Source of the DNA: Candidatus Fermentibacteraceae bacterium
GTDB taxonomy: Bacteria; Fermentibacterota; Fermentibacteria; Fermentibacterales; JCC-6
Assembly: GCA_016744855.1 (NCBI GenBank)
Contig: JADGDO010000003.1
Span: forward strand, 241,294 to 305,293
Direction: 5' to 3'
Length of the DNA: 64,000 nt
The notes beneath the pieces are model-generated. The model had not been told where the DNA came from and made no database searches. It saw nothing but the letters and a program-made list of their open reading frames with translations. The stretch's first letter is position 1; every line of letters begins with the position of its first letter. The translations under genes and the position numbers were made by a program. This document shows positions 8,232 to 16,762 of the stretch, piece by piece.

Positions 8232-11200
8232 ATGAAAGTTTCAATAGTACTTCCATTTCTTTTCTCGTTGATTGCTTACTCAAACACAGTAATTGTTAAC
8301 TTTCCGACAGAAAAACTCGCACCATGCAACCTCTCTTCAACATCAGATGGAATCAGTCCTCGTATACCCGGGGCCTACCCGGGCGACGTGGAGGGCAATC
8401 CATCACTTCCAGAATTACCATGGGCCATTCCTCTCGCTCCAGGAGACCGCGCAGCCTCTTTAACTTCCAGTTCAGTCTGGGAAACAATTGCAGAAGATGT
8501 TGTAATCCGGCCTCTTTCAGCTCCAACACCACTTACAATTACTGCTGAGGAAACAGCACCAATCCCTTCTATTGAGATCTATTCAACAAGCACCTTCTGG
8601 CCCTCAGGGCCGGTTCAATTAACTGGAAATGGTTTCAGGAATGGTCTTCCCCAGGCAGAGGTACTGATATCCCCACTACGGTGGAATCCCATTACCGGAG
8701 AACTGCAACAGCTTGTTTCTCTCGAGATCAATATTACAACGGAGCCTAGTACCGATAGACCGCTAAACAGTCGAGAGCAAAGTGATGATTTCAGAAGAAT
8801 GCTTATCGTTACTGATTCTTCTTTGGAAGGCGTTTTCGAGCAGCTCGCCCAGAGAAGAACAGATCAGGGAATCCTCGCTGAGGTAGTAACAATGGATGCG
8901 GTTTACGCCGCATCAAGCGGAAGAGATGATGCGGAAAAACTACGTAACTTTGTCAAGGATTACTATACAGTGAATGGGTTGGATTATCTGCTTCTGGGTG
9001 GAGATACCAATCTTGTTCCCTTTAGATATGCCTATGCAATGACCTGCGAAGCTGGATTCGACCCCAGGGAAGACAGTCTTCCATGTGATCTTTATTTCTC
9101 CGACCTCGATGGTACCTGGGATGCAAATGGTAATGACATCTTCGGTGAACTCGCAGACAATGTTGATCTATATCCGGATATCTTTGTGGGAAGAGCTTCA
9201 GTCGAGAATCTCACTGAAGCCGAATCGTTTATCGGTAGGATTGCTGCATATGAAGATTGCTACGAAGAAGATTTCTATCAGTCTGTTCTTTTCCTGGCAG
9301 ACATCCTTTGGACAAATCCATACACAAATTCAGGAGAGAGCAAAGACTACATTGAAGAACATTTTCTTCCCGGTAATCTGAACATCACGAAACTCTATAT
9401 GGCTCTGGGCAATGAAAACATCTACACAACTATGGCTGCCCTCAACTCCGGTCAAAATCTGATAAACCACGATGGCCATGCATGGTTTTCCAGCCTTGGT
9501 GTGGGTGATGATTACATGTCATATGCTGATGTTGATGCTATCAACTCGTACGGAAGGTTTTCGGCAGTAATGTATTCAATCGGTTGCTGGAGTGCTTCTT
9601 TCGACTACAACGCTATAGCTGAACACTTCATAACTAACCCAAATGGAGGATCTGTAGCCTATGTCGGAAACTCCAGTTATGGCTGGGGATCTCCAGGAAA
9701 CCCTCTCTACGGATACTCGGATGCTCTGGATCATCTGTTCTTCGATTGCCTATATGCCGACTGGTCTTTAACTCTGGGAGAAATCCTGGGATCGACAAAG
9801 GAATACTTCATTCCTTACAGTCAGTGGGAGAACGTATACAGGTGGCATCAGTATGATGTAAACCTGCTTGGTGACCCCTCCTTCAGACCCTACAGAGCAA
9901 ACCCTCAGGATGTGACCATAGCTTGCCCCGCTTTCATTACAGAGAATTCTACTCTATTTCCTGTCAATATCTCAGGAGTCGGACCCGAAGGGCTGACAAT
10001 CTGTCTTCATGATGAGGGTTCATACTGGAGCGTAACCGAACTGAACTCAACAGGATATTTCAATTTTGATCTTCCACAACCGATTACAGGAAATCTGACA
10101 CTTACAGTTACAGGACCTGGAGTTAAACGAACAACCCTTGTTATTGAAGATTCGACAGGGCCGGATCCAGTTGTTTCAGAGCTGATTATTAACGATTCAG
10201 CGGGACTGGCTCATCTTTCCCCGGGAGCTTCTGCAGATCTGGACCTAACTCTTCTTAATCAGGGGAATGAAGACCTGACAAATGTAGAACTGAACATCAC
10301 AGACACCAGCGGTCCTGCGACTCTAATATCAAGTTCATCTTCTTTTGGAAACATTGCTGCAGGTGAAGATGCTTCAGGCTCCTCTTCTCTTTCCCTTACA
10401 GTTAACGGCAGTGCAGCTACCGGAGAGGTAGTTAGTCTAAAGGGAGAAATCGTTTCTACCGAAGGAAGTTGGGAGATAACCATACCTCTTCTTGTTTACG
10501 CACCGGGCCTCTACTTCACGACTTATTCGATCGATGACTCTGCCGGTGGTAACAATAACGGAATCCCGGAACCGGGTGAACTTTTTCAACTTGATCTCAA
10601 TGTGTCAAATCTCGGTCTTCTTGTAGCCGATGCTGTTTCTACAGAATTGATAGACTACCCCGACTGGATTCTGATAGATCCTGACTCCGTCTGGGTAGCT
10701 TCTATTCCTGAAGACAGCACACGAACATTCTCTTTCAACTGCGAGCTGTTAACTGGTGCTCCAGTGCCCTCATTCCCCTGGATTTATCTTGACATCTCAT
10801 CTGAGACAACAGGATACACTACAGTGGACACACTGAGATTGACTGTCGGCGAAACAGGAGTTTCAAATGATGTTGAAGATGGAGCTTCAGGTTGGACCCA
10901 TTCCGGGTCGAATGATCTCTGGAATATCACAGATGAGAACAGCCATTCGCCCTCCCACTCATGGTACTGCGGTTACTATGGAGCCTACCAGAACAATATG
11001 AACTGCGGTTTGCTCTCCCCGGTAATAACACTTGCGCCTGAGGCAACTCTTGAATTCTGGACGCAGTTCGATGTGGCAATCTACGGCAGTGACGGCGTTC
11101 ATGTAATACTGCACAATCTTTCTACAACCACTTCGGACACTCTTGATTTCATTGGATCGGGAGGAGCCCTGGGTCAGGGAGGAAAAGGAAACAGTGCAGG

Positions 11201-11627
11201 CTGGGTGCCCTTCTTCTATGATCTTCAGGAAGTAGAGGCAGGTACACAAATCCAAATAGAATTCAGATTCAGTTCCGATAATGATGGAGACACCGGACTC
11301 GGCTTCTTCATTGATGACATTTTCATTCAGGGAGCCTATACCGGATCTGCAGGATTTATGGAAGGTTCATCACAACCAGTTTCTCCAATGGGATATCCCT
11401 ATCCCAATCCTTCACAGGGGTCAATAAATGTTCATCTATTTTCAGATGATCTTCAGGGGTGGACCCTCGGCATCTACGACCTTGCTGGAAGAAGGGTACA
11501 ACAGATCAATGGAGCTTCTCCGGTGAACTCAACTGTTAACATTAACACTTCTGAACTCGCACCGGGTGTGTACCTTATCCGATTCTCTGCCGGAACTCAA
11601 ACATCAAGAAAGCTTGTCGTTCTATGA
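8232..11627 (+). CDS. Secreted gingipain-family (C25) cysteine protease with T9SS C-terminal sorting domain
   Basis: A secreted peptidase of 1131 residues. The start has a GGAGG site 6 nt upstream and begins a signal peptide ('MKVSIVLPFLFSLIAYS'); the frame itself opens 33 nt earlier without one. A propeptide region (about 20-185) precedes the C25 catalytic domain, which starts near 'FRRMLIVTDSSL'. Within it, 'LLLGGDTNLVPFR' is characteristic, and the likely catalytic pair is His416 ('HDGHAW') and Cys452 ('SIGCWSASFD'). Ig-like or CARDB-like beta domains follow (about 550-850), then a jelly-roll segment ('DDVEDGASGWTHSG'). The tail ('YPYPNPSQGSINV...GIYDLAGRRV...LAPGVYLIRF') is a T9SS type A sorting domain. 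Substrate export through T9SS and surface attachment are inferred from that tail. Confidence 0.93.
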   Translation: MKVSIVLPFLFSLIAYSNTVIVNFPTEKLAPCNLSSTSDGISPRIPGAYPGDVEGNPSLPELPWAIPLAPGDRAASLTSSSVWETIAEDVVIRPLSAPTPLTITAEETAPIPSIEIYSTSTFWPSGPVQLTGNGFRNGLPQAEVLISPLRWNPITGELQQLVSLEINITTEPSTDRPLNSREQSDDFRRMLIVTDSSLEGVFEQLAQRRTDQGILAEVVTMDAVYAASSGRDDAEKLRNFVKDYYTVNGLDYLLLGGDTNLVPFRYAYAMTCEAGFDPREDSLPCDLYFSDLDGTWDANGNDIFGELADNVDLYPDIFVGRASVENLTEAESFIGRIAAYEDCYEEDFYQSVLFLADILWTNPYTNSGESKDYIEEHFLPGNLNITKLYMALGNENIYTTMAALNSGQNLINHDGHAWFSSLGVGDDYMSYADVDAINSYGRFSAVMYSIGCWSASFDYNAIAEHFITNPNGGSVAYVGNSSYGWGSPGNPLYGYSDALDHLFFDCLYADWSLTLGEILGSTKEYFIPYSQWENVYRWHQYDVNLLGDPSFRPYRANPQDVTIACPAFITENSTLFPVNISGVGPEGLTICLHDEGSYWSVTELNSTGYFNFDLPQPITGNLTLTVTGPGVKRTTLVIEDSTGPDPVVSELIINDSAGLAHLSPGASADLDLTLLNQGNEDLTNVELNITDTSGPATLISSSSSFGNIAAGEDASGSSSLSLTVNGSAATGEVVSLKGEIVSTEGSWEITIPLLVYAPGLYFTTYSIDDSAGGNNNGIPEPGELFQLDLNVSNLGLLVADAVSTELIDYPDWILIDPDSVWVASIPEDSTRTFSFNCELLTGAPVPSFPWIYLDISSETTGYTTVDTLRLTVGETGVSNDVEDGASGWTHSGSNDLWNITDENSHSPSHSWYCGYYGAYQNNMNCGLLSPVITLAPEATLEFWTQFDVAIYGSDGVHVILHNLSTTTSDTLDFIGSGGALGQGGKGNSAGWVPFFYDLQEVEAGTQIQIEFRFSSDNDGDTGLGFFIDDIFIQGAYTGSAGFMEGSSQPVSPMGYPYPNPSQGSINVHLFSDDLQGWTLGIYDLAGRRVQQINGASPVNSTVNINTSELAPGVYLIRFSAGTQTSRKLVVL

Positions 11628-12112
11628 AGAAGAATGTAGCAAGCTGCTTGCCGAGTACCACTTCGAGAAAACCAGTTAATGAACTCATAATTATTGCCTT
11701 GTTGGCAGTCATCGTTTTCATTTGCTCATGGCAATTCGACATTATTGAACAAATACTTGACTTTATGGAAAAATACGAAAAATACGAACTGGATGAGATT
11801 GTATCAGTTATGATATTTCTGGCAGTTGCTCTATCTGTATTCTCATACAGAAGGTTGAAAGAAGCAAAACACTCACAAAATGACCTTAGCAGGCAGTGTG
11901 CTGAGCTTGAAAAAGCTCTTCTAGAGATCAAACAGTTGAAAGGTATTCTTCCCATTTGTGCCAGTTGCAAAAAGGTAAGAAATGACAAAGGTTACTGGCA
12001 ACAGGTAGAAGTGTATCTTCAAAAGGTGACAGACGCCGAGTTCAGTCACGGCCTTTGCCCGGATTGCGCAGAGCATGCACTTAGCGACTTGGAGGAATAC
12101 CGTCGGACCTGA
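11624..12112 (+). CDS. Membrane protein with cytosolic CASCKK/CPDC (putative zinc) domain
   Basis: 162 residues. An N-terminal region with two membrane segments (about 20-38 and 55-75) leads to a coiled-coil ('SRQCAELEKALLEIKQLKG'). It ends in the recurrent domain 'LKGILPICASCKKVRNDKGYWQQVEVYL...FSHGLCPDCAEHAL'. In many bacteria this domain is the tail of PAS or response-regulator signalling proteins; its two Cys pairs (CASC, CPDC) look metal-binding. The role is unknown. The start overlaps the stop of the protease gene (ATGA), so it is translationally coupled to a secreted protease, which could point to envelope sensing. Confidence 0.8.
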   Translation: MKKNVASCLPSTTSRKPVNELIIIALLAVIVFICSWQFDIIEQILDFMEKYEKYELDEIVSVMIFLAVALSVFSYRRLKEAKHSQNDLSRQCAELEKALLEIKQLKGILPICASCKKVRNDKGYWQQVEVYLQKVTDAEFSHGLCPDCAEHALSDLEEYRRT

Positions 12113-12254
12113 AGCTGTGGCCATTAAAGAGCTATTGGTAACAGGAGAAAAAAGCAAAGAATAGAGGGTTAAAGTAGCCTTTCATCTTCAAGTTTTTTCT
12201 TCGGTTCTAACCGATTGATAAATGTTCTTTTTCTGTAATCCCGGGGAGACAATC

Positions 12255-13154
12255 GTGAGCAGACCAGAGTCTTCAAAAAGAAAATTGATTGAACTGGGAA
12301 TGAATGTTGCTTCTTCAGATATGTACAGCGAGGATCTAGTCTGGTCTGAGTACAGCAATGACAAAAGTGATATTGCAGAGGTGCTAATGGAAGTCATAAG
12401 ATCGCTTTTCAAATCTCTTCCTCTTTCAAGAAAGCTTTCTGTGCTTTCAATTGGTTCCGGATCGGAACCACAATTCAAAATACTGGAAGCCGCCTTTCAA
12501 GGGGGGATAAACCTTCTGGACATAGACGGCATTCCACTAGAACAGGTAAAGAAAACAGCTAAAAACAGTTCAAAAAGACTCCCTAATACAATACAAGAAG
12601 ACTATACTGCAGAGCTGCTCTCTGCCGGATCCGCACAACAGTTCAGAAAGAAATACCTATCGGACAGGAAGCAGGATTTTGTTACGCTTCATCACTCGCT
12701 CTATTACTGTAAACTGGAAGACTGGAAAGCACTGTTCAAATCCCTCTACGCTCAAATCCTCCGAGAAAAAGGCTCAATTCATGCAGTAATGATGGCTTCT
12801 GCATGCGAAAATAGGTCGTCAACTACATGGCTGTACAACCACTTTGCAGGCAAGTTTGCAAACTCTGTAAACAAGCAAAATCTCAGTGCATTTGCGGAAG
12901 AACTTGCAAAAACCTCCACTCTTCCAAACGCCCGAATTGAAGGAAAAACAAGAAGGGTAGATTTCTGGGTAAATGATTTCGAAAAATTCATGGCGGTGGT
13001 CTGGATGATCCTGCTCTACCCCGATGTTCACGACTACACTGATGTACAGAAAGAGGAGATCACAGAGCATGTTTACAGTAATTTCTGGATCACTAGGCAA
13101 CCCCTGATTCAGTTGCAAAATCATCTTGTAGTTAGTCGTTGCATTGGAGAGTAA
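12255..13154 (+). CDS. SAM-dependent methyltransferase-like protein
   Basis: 299 residues from GTG 12255, which has GGGGAG 6 nt upstream; the ATG at 12222 in the same frame lacks a site. The fold is suggested by 'LSVLSIGSGSEPQFKILEAAF' (motif I-like) followed by an acidic strand end ('GINLLDIDG'), and by 'DFVTLHHSLYYCKLEDWKALF' as the post-II strand. Similar layouts occur in histamine N-methyltransferase-like and other small-molecule methyltransferases. No substrate can be inferred. The next gene, a formyltransferase-like protein, starts directly after its stop, so the two probably work in one pathway. Confidence 0.7.
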   Translation: MSRPESSKRKLIELGMNVASSDMYSEDLVWSEYSNDKSDIAEVLMEVIRSLFKSLPLSRKLSVLSIGSGSEPQFKILEAAFQGGINLLDIDGIPLEQVKKTAKNSSKRLPNTIQEDYTAELLSAGSAQQFRKKYLSDRKQDFVTLHHSLYYCKLEDWKALFKSLYAQILREKGSIHAVMMASACENRSSTTWLYNHFAGKFANSVNKQNLSAFAEELAKTSTLPNARIEGKTRRVDFWVNDFEKFMAVVWMILLYPDVHDYTDVQKEEITEHVYSNFWITRQPLIQLQNHLVVSRCIGE

Positions 13155-13155
13155 A

Positions 13156-14097
13156 TTGGAAAAATCAGAATACCGCACAAGCCTTCTAAAAAGTGTAAAA
13201 CAGAGCAATAAGGGAAGGGAAATCCAGGTTCCTGATGATCTGAAATGGGGAGAGCTTATACTCCCGGCTCTAAATGAAAGAAAACCCCACCAGGAAAAAG
13301 CTCTCAATGTCCTGGCTATCTGCTCCTGGACCCTTGGTTTTCTCACCTTTGAAACTCTGAAACTAATTGAAAGAAGGCTTCCGGGTAAAATCAATATAGT
13401 AGGACTCGTCACAGATGATCCTGCTGATGTCAGAGCAAAAATCTCGAAAAAAAGAAGGTTCTGGCGATACTACGAACCCGGGCAGCAGGAAGAATTCGAG
13501 CTGGGCATTATTGAGGCAGCTCTTACATTCGGTGTTCCATGTTATACGGGTGATGTAAAAAGCAGTTACTTCAGAAAACTACTGAAGGAGTTAAATCCGG
13601 ATATCATACTCGTAAGTGCTTTTGGTCAGCTCATAGACAAACCGATTATCAGCTACCCACGGTATGGCATATACAATATGCACCCGGCTGACCTTCTTCA
13701 TCATTACGGTGCAGGGCCACAACCCTGGGAAGATCTTGTAGATAGAAGAGCAGAAACTACCAGAGTTACTCTTCACAGGGTATCAGAAGAGATTGACTCG
13801 GGAGATATTGTCGGCCAATCACCCTCTATCAATGTGAGACTTAAAGGGGGCGGTTTTACAGATGATGTAAGATTGATCGGAGAGAAAACCCTTCTTCCGG
13901 TTGATCATATGGTAGCAGAGCTGATCTGCACGATTATCCGCAGAAACCACGACAATATTGAGGGTACAATCGATAGGATTAACTTCGAAGAATACTTCCA
14001 ACAGGATTTTAAAGACAAACTTATGAAGCCGATAGACCCTTCCAATAAAGGTAAAATTCTTCCCCTTCCTTCGGAAGAAATCAGATTTACAGTCTGA
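13156..14097 (+). CDS. Formyltransferase-family enzyme (10-formyl-THF dependent type)
   Basis: About 313 residues with the Formyl_trans_N fold of methionyl-tRNA and sugar-amine formyltransferases. The catalytic Asn-His pair is in 'YNMHPADLLHHYG' and the Asp in 'EEIDSGDIVG', the expected N-H-D triad. 'GLVTDDP' is the N-terminal Rossmann part and 'PDIILVSAFGQLI' the typical strand before the active site. It lacks an obvious Fmt C-terminal tRNA-binding domain, so a small-molecule or sugar formylation role is more likely than initiator tRNA. The start is taken as TTG 13156 (GGAG 6 nt upstream), one nucleotide after the previous stop; TTG 13144 is an alternative. A formate-tetrahydrofolate ligase is encoded further along at 50.7 kb. 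Confidence 0.8.
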   Translation: MEKSEYRTSLLKSVKQSNKGREIQVPDDLKWGELILPALNERKPHQEKALNVLAICSWTLGFLTFETLKLIERRLPGKINIVGLVTDDPADVRAKISKKRRFWRYYEPGQQEEFELGIIEAALTFGVPCYTGDVKSSYFRKLLKELNPDIILVSAFGQLIDKPIISYPRYGIYNMHPADLLHHYGAGPQPWEDLVDRRAETTRVTLHRVSEEIDSGDIVGQSPSINVRLKGGGFTDDVRLIGEKTLLPVDHMVAELICTIIRRNHDNIEGTIDRINFEEYFQQDFKDKLMKPIDPSNKGKILPLPSEEIRFTV

Positions 14098-14206
14098 GTG
14101 GTAGAGCAGGAGACGCAAATCAGAATTCTCGCAAAAGAACCAAGCCCTTTGTTCAGTATATTCGGTTAAACAAAGCAAATATCTGGCAACCGGATGGAAG
14201 GTTTAG

Positions 14207-14647
14207 ATGAAAATTAGATCAGCGGTTATTTCATTTTCGGATGAGGAAATTAACAAAATCCTATCAAACCTCGAGTTACCTGCAGAAGTTAAAGTTGAAT
14301 GTGGCTGCGACAGCTTGGTTGTTAAAATCAAAAAGGGCATTACACTGACCCTGAACATAGTTTTTGAAGCTGATGGCCGATGTCTTTTTGCAACGATAGA
14401 TATGGGTGCTCTCGGCAATCCACTTGTTAGCAGAATTCTGAAAAGAGTCGTTGAGAACAGTTCCGAATGGGGAATTACACTCGCTGACAGAACACTGATC
14501 TTTGATCCTCAAGCTGCAATGACAAATTCCGGTATACACGGAGACTTCAGGGTAGACAGAACTGCCGTAGGCGCTGGAGAGCTGGTTTTCGCCATTGAGG
14601 GCGAAATTCCCTTGAAACAATTTATCACAATAGCGGATAAGCAATAA
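14207..14647 (+). CDS. Uncharacterised cytosolic protein
   Basis: 146 residues with a GGAAGG site before the ATG. There is no signal peptide or membrane segment. The pattern of alternating hydrophobic strands ('VECGCDSLVVKIKKGITLTLNIVFE', 'LFATIDMGALG') resembles the beta-rich lipid- or tubule-binding folds of DUF2993-like proteins, but I cannot assign a family. The stop is 73 nt before the next lipoprotein gene. Confidence 0.65.
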   Translation: MKIRSAVISFSDEEINKILSNLELPAEVKVECGCDSLVVKIKKGITLTLNIVFEADGRCLFATIDMGALGNPLVSRILKRVVENSSEWGITLADRTLIFDPQAAMTNSGIHGDFRVDRTAVGAGELVFAIEGEIPLKQFITIADKQ

Positions 14648-14671
14648 CAGAAGTATATTGAAACCAACAAC

Positions 14672-14716
14672 GAAAGTACCGAAAGTACCGAAAGTACCCA
14701 AAGTACCCAAAGGAGG
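14672..14716 (+). repeat. 9-bp tandem repeat merging into the ribosome-binding site
   Basis: Three copies of GAAAGTACC are followed by CAAAGTACC and then CAAAGGAGG. The fifth unit is the Shine-Dalgarno sequence of the lipoprotein gene, 4 nt before its ATG. Copy-number change by slippage would alter leader length by 9 nt. The repeat is also open in frame with the lipoprotein, as a Lys-Val-Pro run. Confidence 0.85.
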
Positions 14717-14720
14717 AAAT

Positions 14721-15485
14721 ATGAAGTATTTGATAGTTTTCACTGTTTTAGCTCTAATGCTGGTAGCAGCATGCTCGGATTCCCCCAGCTCTCCAGGCGG
14801 AACCCTTCCAATAGTTCAAAACTGCAGAATTTTAGAAGAAGAGTGCAAAGGCGATACCGTTTTTATAACTTGGGATGAAGTGAATGTAGAAGTAGACGGG
14901 TATGCTGTCTGGTTCTCAGATACAGACCCCGGAGAATGGACTGAAGTAGCTAGAGTTGATTCCACAGTAGCAAGTTATGTTGCAGACAACGCCGGTTATT
15001 TCTGCGTTCGGGCTATTGAGGGAATTGATGTTTCTGAAGACTTCTCCAACAAAGCCAGTAACCGTGCAGAGATGTATCTTATTGATGATACTCTCACAAT
15101 CGGAGAAACAAATGGCCTGCAGTTCGCAGCCTCGCATACAGGTCTTGGCAACGCTGCTGAAGCTACATTTGCACAAGATCTATACATCGCAAAGTCCGGC
15201 GATACAATTCTTTTCTACAGCGGAAACTCTGATCCTACAAACTATCCCGGAGGAACCGGTGCTATGATCGCACCATCTTCAAACTATGTCGCTCCAGGAC
15301 CGGAAGACACGGCCTGGAAGACTTCTGCAGCAGCAATGGAGACTTCCGGTTACTTCGTACAACTTGATAACGGTCACTTTGCCCATTTCAGTGTAGACAC
15401 CGTAACAAGCGAGTATGTAGTTCTTGATTCCAGCCAGTATCAGAGTATTCAAAGTGTGAGGCTTTTTAACAAGTTCATTTTTTAG
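14721..15485 (+). CDS. Lipoprotein with a fibronectin-III-like domain
   Basis: 254 residues. The signal peptide ends in a lipobox ('LMLVAAC', Cys about 14), so the protein is a lipid-anchored envelope protein. A first domain ('DTVFITWDEVNVEVDGYAVWFS...YFCVRAIEGIDVSEDFSNKAS') has the strand pattern of an FN3 fold. A second, unrecognised domain follows. Start: an excellent AGGAGG (14711-14716) precedes this ATG. The frame extends upstream through the 9-bp repeats to an ATG at 14658, but that product would bury the signal peptide. A strong terminator follows. Confidence 0.8.
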   Translation: MKYLIVFTVLALMLVAACSDSPSSPGGTLPIVQNCRILEEECKGDTVFITWDEVNVEVDGYAVWFSDTDPGEWTEVARVDSTVASYVADNAGYFCVRAIEGIDVSEDFSNKASNRAEMYLIDDTLTIGETNGLQFAASHTGLGNAAEATFAQDLYIAKSGDTILFYSGNSDPTNYPGGTGAMIAPSSNYVAPGPEDTAWKTSAAAMETSGYFVQLDNGHFAHFSVDTVTSEYVVLDSSQYQSIQSVRLFNKFIF

Positions 15486-15498
15486 ACTATCTGAAATG

Positions 15499-15525
15499 CC
15501 CCCCTTCGCAGGGGGGTTTTTCTTT
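15499..15525 (+). terminator. Rho-independent terminator
   Basis: CCCCCC, loop TTCGCA, GGGGGG, then TTTTTCTTT, 13 nt after the lipoprotein stop. The ribosome-binding site of the next gene follows at once (AGGAG, 15527-15531). Confidence 0.92.
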
Positions 15526-15536
15526 AGGAGCATATC

Positions 15537-16343
15537 ATGAGCAGAGACTACACAGCAGAAGAAATCAACAAAAAACACTGGAATGAAGTAGCTCCTGTAC
15601 ACGGAAGATCATACAACACTCAGATTCTGATAGATGGTGGCCACCATCTTGACCCGACGCAGGTTCTTGAACTTGGAGAAATTAAAGGTAAGAAAATCCT
15701 CCACCTTCAGTGTCATATTGGAACAGACACCCTTTCTCTTGTAAGACTGGGAGCAGAACTAACAGGCATCGATATCTCCGGTGAATCACTGAAGGAAGCA
15801 GCCAGACTTTCTGAGATTACAGGTCTCAAAGCCAGATTCATAGAAACACCTCTCTTTGACCTTCCAGATAAGCTAGATGAAACCTTCGACATGATCTACA
15901 CCTCAATAGGAGTGCTTTGCTGGATCTCAAATATCGACCGTTGGGCTGGAATTATAGCTCGCTATCTGAAGCCGGGCGGAACTCTTTACCTTATGGAATC
16001 CCATCCTTTCATGCATGTCTTCGATGATGAAACCGCAGGACTGACTGTAAAATATCCTTACTTCACTCATGGGAAGCCGATCGACTGGCCCGGTGACTGG
16101 CCCGATTATTCGGATGAAAACTACATTGTAAAAAGCCCCACTAGGGAATTCTCTTGGACTATGGGTCAGATTCACAATTCCTTAACCGATGCTGGATTGC
16201 AAATTAAATTCATCCATGAATTCGATTTCCTTCATTGGAAAGGACTCGAAAGCATGACGAAAAGTGAGGATGGCTTTTGGAGATTACCTCCACACCTGAA
16301 CAAAATTCCGATTCTTTTTAGCCTAAAAGCCACAAAGAATTGA
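15537..16343 (+). CDS. Class I SAM-dependent methyltransferase
   Basis: 268 residues. Motif I is 'ILHLQCHIGTDTLSLVRLGAELTGIDIS', with the acidic end of strand 2 in 'GIDIS'. 'FDMIYTSIGVLCWISNIDRW' is the motif II region and 'LKPGGTLYLMESHPFMH' motif III. This is the common cytosolic methyltransferase family whose substrate is usually unknown. It has its own ribosome-binding site (AGGAG) directly after a strong terminator, so its promoter may lie inside the lipoprotein gene. Its stop overlaps the start of the following membrane protein. Confidence 0.85.
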   Translation: MSRDYTAEEINKKHWNEVAPVHGRSYNTQILIDGGHHLDPTQVLELGEIKGKKILHLQCHIGTDTLSLVRLGAELTGIDISGESLKEAARLSEITGLKARFIETPLFDLPDKLDETFDMIYTSIGVLCWISNIDRWAGIIARYLKPGGTLYLMESHPFMHVFDDETAGLTVKYPYFTHGKPIDWPGDWPDYSDENYIVKSPTREFSWTMGQIHNSLTDAGLQIKFIHEFDFLHWKGLESMTKSEDGFWRLPPHLNKIPILFSLKATKN

Positions 16344-16762
16344 TGTTCCCCGTAGTCACGCGCTGGCTAGCCACGCGCACAACAACAATGTTTCTCTGGG
16401 CATCGGCAGTTGCAGGCTTTTTTACAGGGATAGCAGATGTTATCCAGTACTCCAGGTACCGAACAGGATTCCCGGAAACTGACTATGCAATGAACTTGGT
16501 AGCCGGCATTGCTGCTTTTCTTATGTGCACTTTCTCCATAACCTCAGTTATAAGATTTCACCAGGAATCTAGACGCTTGCCTCAGAGTTGGATAGTGGTT
16601 TCCTCCACAATGGCATTTGTTCTGGCTTTTTTGCCAAGACCAGTTATCGGTTCTGCAATCAGTCAGGATTTGTTTATCTATCTCGGTGGGTTGGGGTTTC
16701 TAGCCTCGCTCTTCCTCTACATCTCAGCTCTTACGCCAAATCCCCCAGACAATCTGCCATGA
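16343..16762 (+). CDS. Four-helix membrane protein of unknown function
   Basis: 139 residues with four predicted membrane helices (about 15-35, 48-70, 82-104, 108-128) and short loops. No family is recognised. The start overlaps the upstream methyltransferase stop; a TTG one codon earlier is an alternative. The last 39 nt overlap the 3' end of the convergent methyltransferase gene on the other strand, which is unusual and makes one of the two ends suspect. Confidence 0.6.
   Translation: MFPVVTRWLATRTTTMFLWASAVAGFFTGIADVIQYSRYRTGFPETDYAMNLVAGIAAFLMCTFSITSVIRFHQESRRLPQSWIVVSSTMAFVLAFLPRPVIGSAISQDLFIYLGGLGFLASLFLYISALTPNPPDNLP

Noticed and set aside
8086..8283. Minus-strand frame in the region before the C25 protease
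   Set aside because: It overlaps the promoter and start of the protease and has no ribosome-binding site or recognisable content.
14658..14720. Upstream ATG that would add a (KVP)n leader to the lipoprotein
   Set aside because: It would place about 20 residues before a perfect lipoprotein signal; AGGAGG stands right before the internal ATG.
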